The notes below the pieces were generated by a model. It made no database searches. It was not told the origin of the DNA and saw only the letters and a list, made by a program, of their open reading frames with translations. A DNA stretch of 64,000 nucleotides from Chachezhania sediminis (GTDB taxonomy: Bacteria; Pseudomonadota; Alphaproteobacteria; Rhodobacterales; Rhodobacteraceae): contig NZ_VOPH01000002.1 in NCBI RefSeq assembly GCF_009765275.1, forward strand, positions 1 to 64,000, in the 5' to 3' direction. Shown piece by piece: positions 63,215-64,000 of this stretch. The first letter of the stretch is position 1. Each line of letters begins with the position of its first letter. A program made the translations under genes and the position numbers.

Positions 63215-63878
63215 GGCATATGGCACCCGGCCGCACGACATGCAGGCTCTGACCGATGCCCTGCGTGCGGCCATCGCGCGCCCCGGGCATCGCAGTTCGG
63301 ATTTCGACCTGAACCCCGAACTGTCCGCCGACGCGGCCACGGCCGGCAAGCGGAAGCTGCGTAATGCCGGCGTTCTGGTGGCGGTGGATGTCAGCGCCGC
63401 AGAGCCGCGGCTGATCCTGACCAAACGGTCCTCGCGCCTGGCCCACCACCCGGGCCAGATCGCCTTTCCCGGCGGCAAGCAGGATCCGGAGGATGCGGAT
63501 GCAACCGCCACCGCCCTGCGCGAGGCCGAGGAGGAAATCGGCCTGCCCCGCGACCTGCCGCAGGTGCTGGGCCACCTTCCCCCGCATGAAACAGTGACGA
63601 ATTTCCTGGTCACGCCGGTGATCGCGCTGATCCACGAACCCTTCACCCTGCGCCCCGAACCGGGCGAGGTGGAGGAGGTATTCCGCGTGCCCTTCGACCA
63701 CGTCATGGCGCCCGACCGCTATGCCATCGAAAGCCGGCGCTGGCTGGGCATCCACCGGCGCTATTACACTGTGCCTTACGGTCCCTATTACATCTGGGGC
63801 GCCACCGCGCGGATGCTGCGGGAACTGGCGGCACGGATGGCCGGCGACCAGTCCCCCGATCACTCCAATTTCCTCTGA
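63201..63878 (+). CDS. Nudix hydrolase, CoA pyrophosphatase type
   Basis: A 225-residue Nudix protein of the CoA-pyrophosphatase (NudL-like) branch: LTKRSSRLAHHPGQIAFPGGKQDPEDADATATALREAEEEIGL, with FPGGKQDPEDADATATAL preceding REAEEEIG, the pattern of that subgroup. By family it would cleave CoA to 3',5'-ADP and phosphopantetheine. The start is uncertain: ATG 63192 and 63201 both lie inside hslO, and MQALTDALR at 63240 is possible. Its stop overlaps the start of the next gene. Confidence 0.86.
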   Translation: MATAEAYGTRPHDMQALTDALRAAIARPGHRSSDFDLNPELSADAATAGKRKLRNAGVLVAVDVSAAEPRLILTKRSSRLAHHPGQIAFPGGKQDPEDADATATALREAEEEIGLPRDLPQVLGHLPPHETVTNFLVTPVIALIHEPFTLRPEPGEVEEVFRVPFDHVMAPDRYAIESRRWLGIHRRYYTVPYGPYYIWGATARMLRELAARMAGDQSPDHSNFL

Positions 63879-64000
63879 TGGCGACCGCGGCCCGGATCGA
63901 CACGCCCTGGCTGGCCGACCCGGCCGTGCAGGCGGTCTGCGCCGCGCTGGAGGCCGGGGGCGCCAAGGCGCTGTTTGTCGGCGGCTGTGTCCGAAACGCT
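63878..64000 (+). CDS. CCA tRNA nucleotidyltransferase / poly(A) polymerase, N-terminal fragment
   Basis: The first 41 residues: MATAARIDTPWLADPAVQAV and LEAGGAKALFVGGCVRNA. FVGGCVRNA is the class II nucleotidyltransferase signature GGxVRD region. The enzyme adds or repairs the CCA end of tRNAs. It starts at ATG 63878, overlapping the Nudix stop, and runs off the window. Confidence 0.88.
   Translation, partial: MATAARIDTPWLADPAVQAVCAALEAGGAKALFVGGCVRNA

Overview
The window is about 64 kb of GC-rich DNA with dense, mostly vertically inherited bacterial gene content. It is very probably a chromosome segment of an alphaproteobacterium of the Rhodobacteraceae (Roseobacter/Rhodobacter group). The evidence is gene content and order: DUF2948-hisD-UPF0262-LMW phosphatase after murA, a HIG1-type small membrane protein beside a cobalamin adenosyltransferase and etfBA, lptC-lptA-lptB followed directly by long raiA and ptsN, a GSCFA gene beside a short ribonuclease D, and strong G/C third positions in almost every gene. 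The species was not determined.

Layout. 1-8.6 kb: start of tuf, a lipoprotein, parC, an SH3b protein, a short-chain dehydrogenase, a HIG1 protein, a PduO-type adenosyltransferase, a GyrI-like protein and etfBA with a clear terminator. 8.7-14.1 kb: a HlyD/ABC-2 exporter operon ending beside tRNA-Thr(GGT). 14.1-19.1 kb: murA, DUF2948, hisD, UPF0262, an LMW phosphatase-like protein and a GNAT. 19.1-25.1 kb: mostly leftward, an MBL hydrolase, an EEP-family hydrolase, leuD, hdeD and leuC. 25.3-31.8 kb: rsfS-rlmH, the glycolate oxidase genes glcDEF, hsp20 and a DUF2798 protein. 31.9-41.1 kb: argG, a tandem pair of paralogous membrane proteins, an Hpt protein divergent from a response-regulator phosphatase, then ptsN, raiA, lptBAC and rnd. 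41.2-45.3 kb: three consecutive SGNH/GSCFA-type hydrolase genes, the last with RTX repeats, then a small ORF coupled to hemP. 45.4-52.1 kb: a large transglutaminase-DUF2126 gene divergent from an ATP-grasp/alpha-E/Anbu operon. 52.4-56.4 kb: a leftward glycosyltransferase / sulfotransferase-like / methyltransferase cluster whose methyltransferase is frameshifted. 56.6-64 kb: AraC regulator and DASS transporter, a lipoprotein subtilase with an anti-sigma/ECF sigma pair, and Nudix-hslO-Nudix-cca.

How genes work together. etfBA passes electrons from acyl-CoA dehydrogenases toward quinone. glcDEF oxidises glycolate. leuC with leuD forms isopropylmalate isomerase although the genes are separated. 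rsfS, rlmH and raiA act on the ribosome. lptABC serve LPS export. The ATP-grasp/alpha-E/Anbu/transglutaminase locus is a widespread but functionally unresolved predicted peptide-ligation and proteolysis system, and is the most intriguing system here.

Points most worth checking: the frameshift in the methyltransferase near 55905; an apparent CTG start codon for rsfS; the Anbu locus; the three SGNH genes; and an extragenic hairpin-plus-motif repeat with three copies. No CRISPR array, insertion sequence, prophage or rRNA operon was seen.
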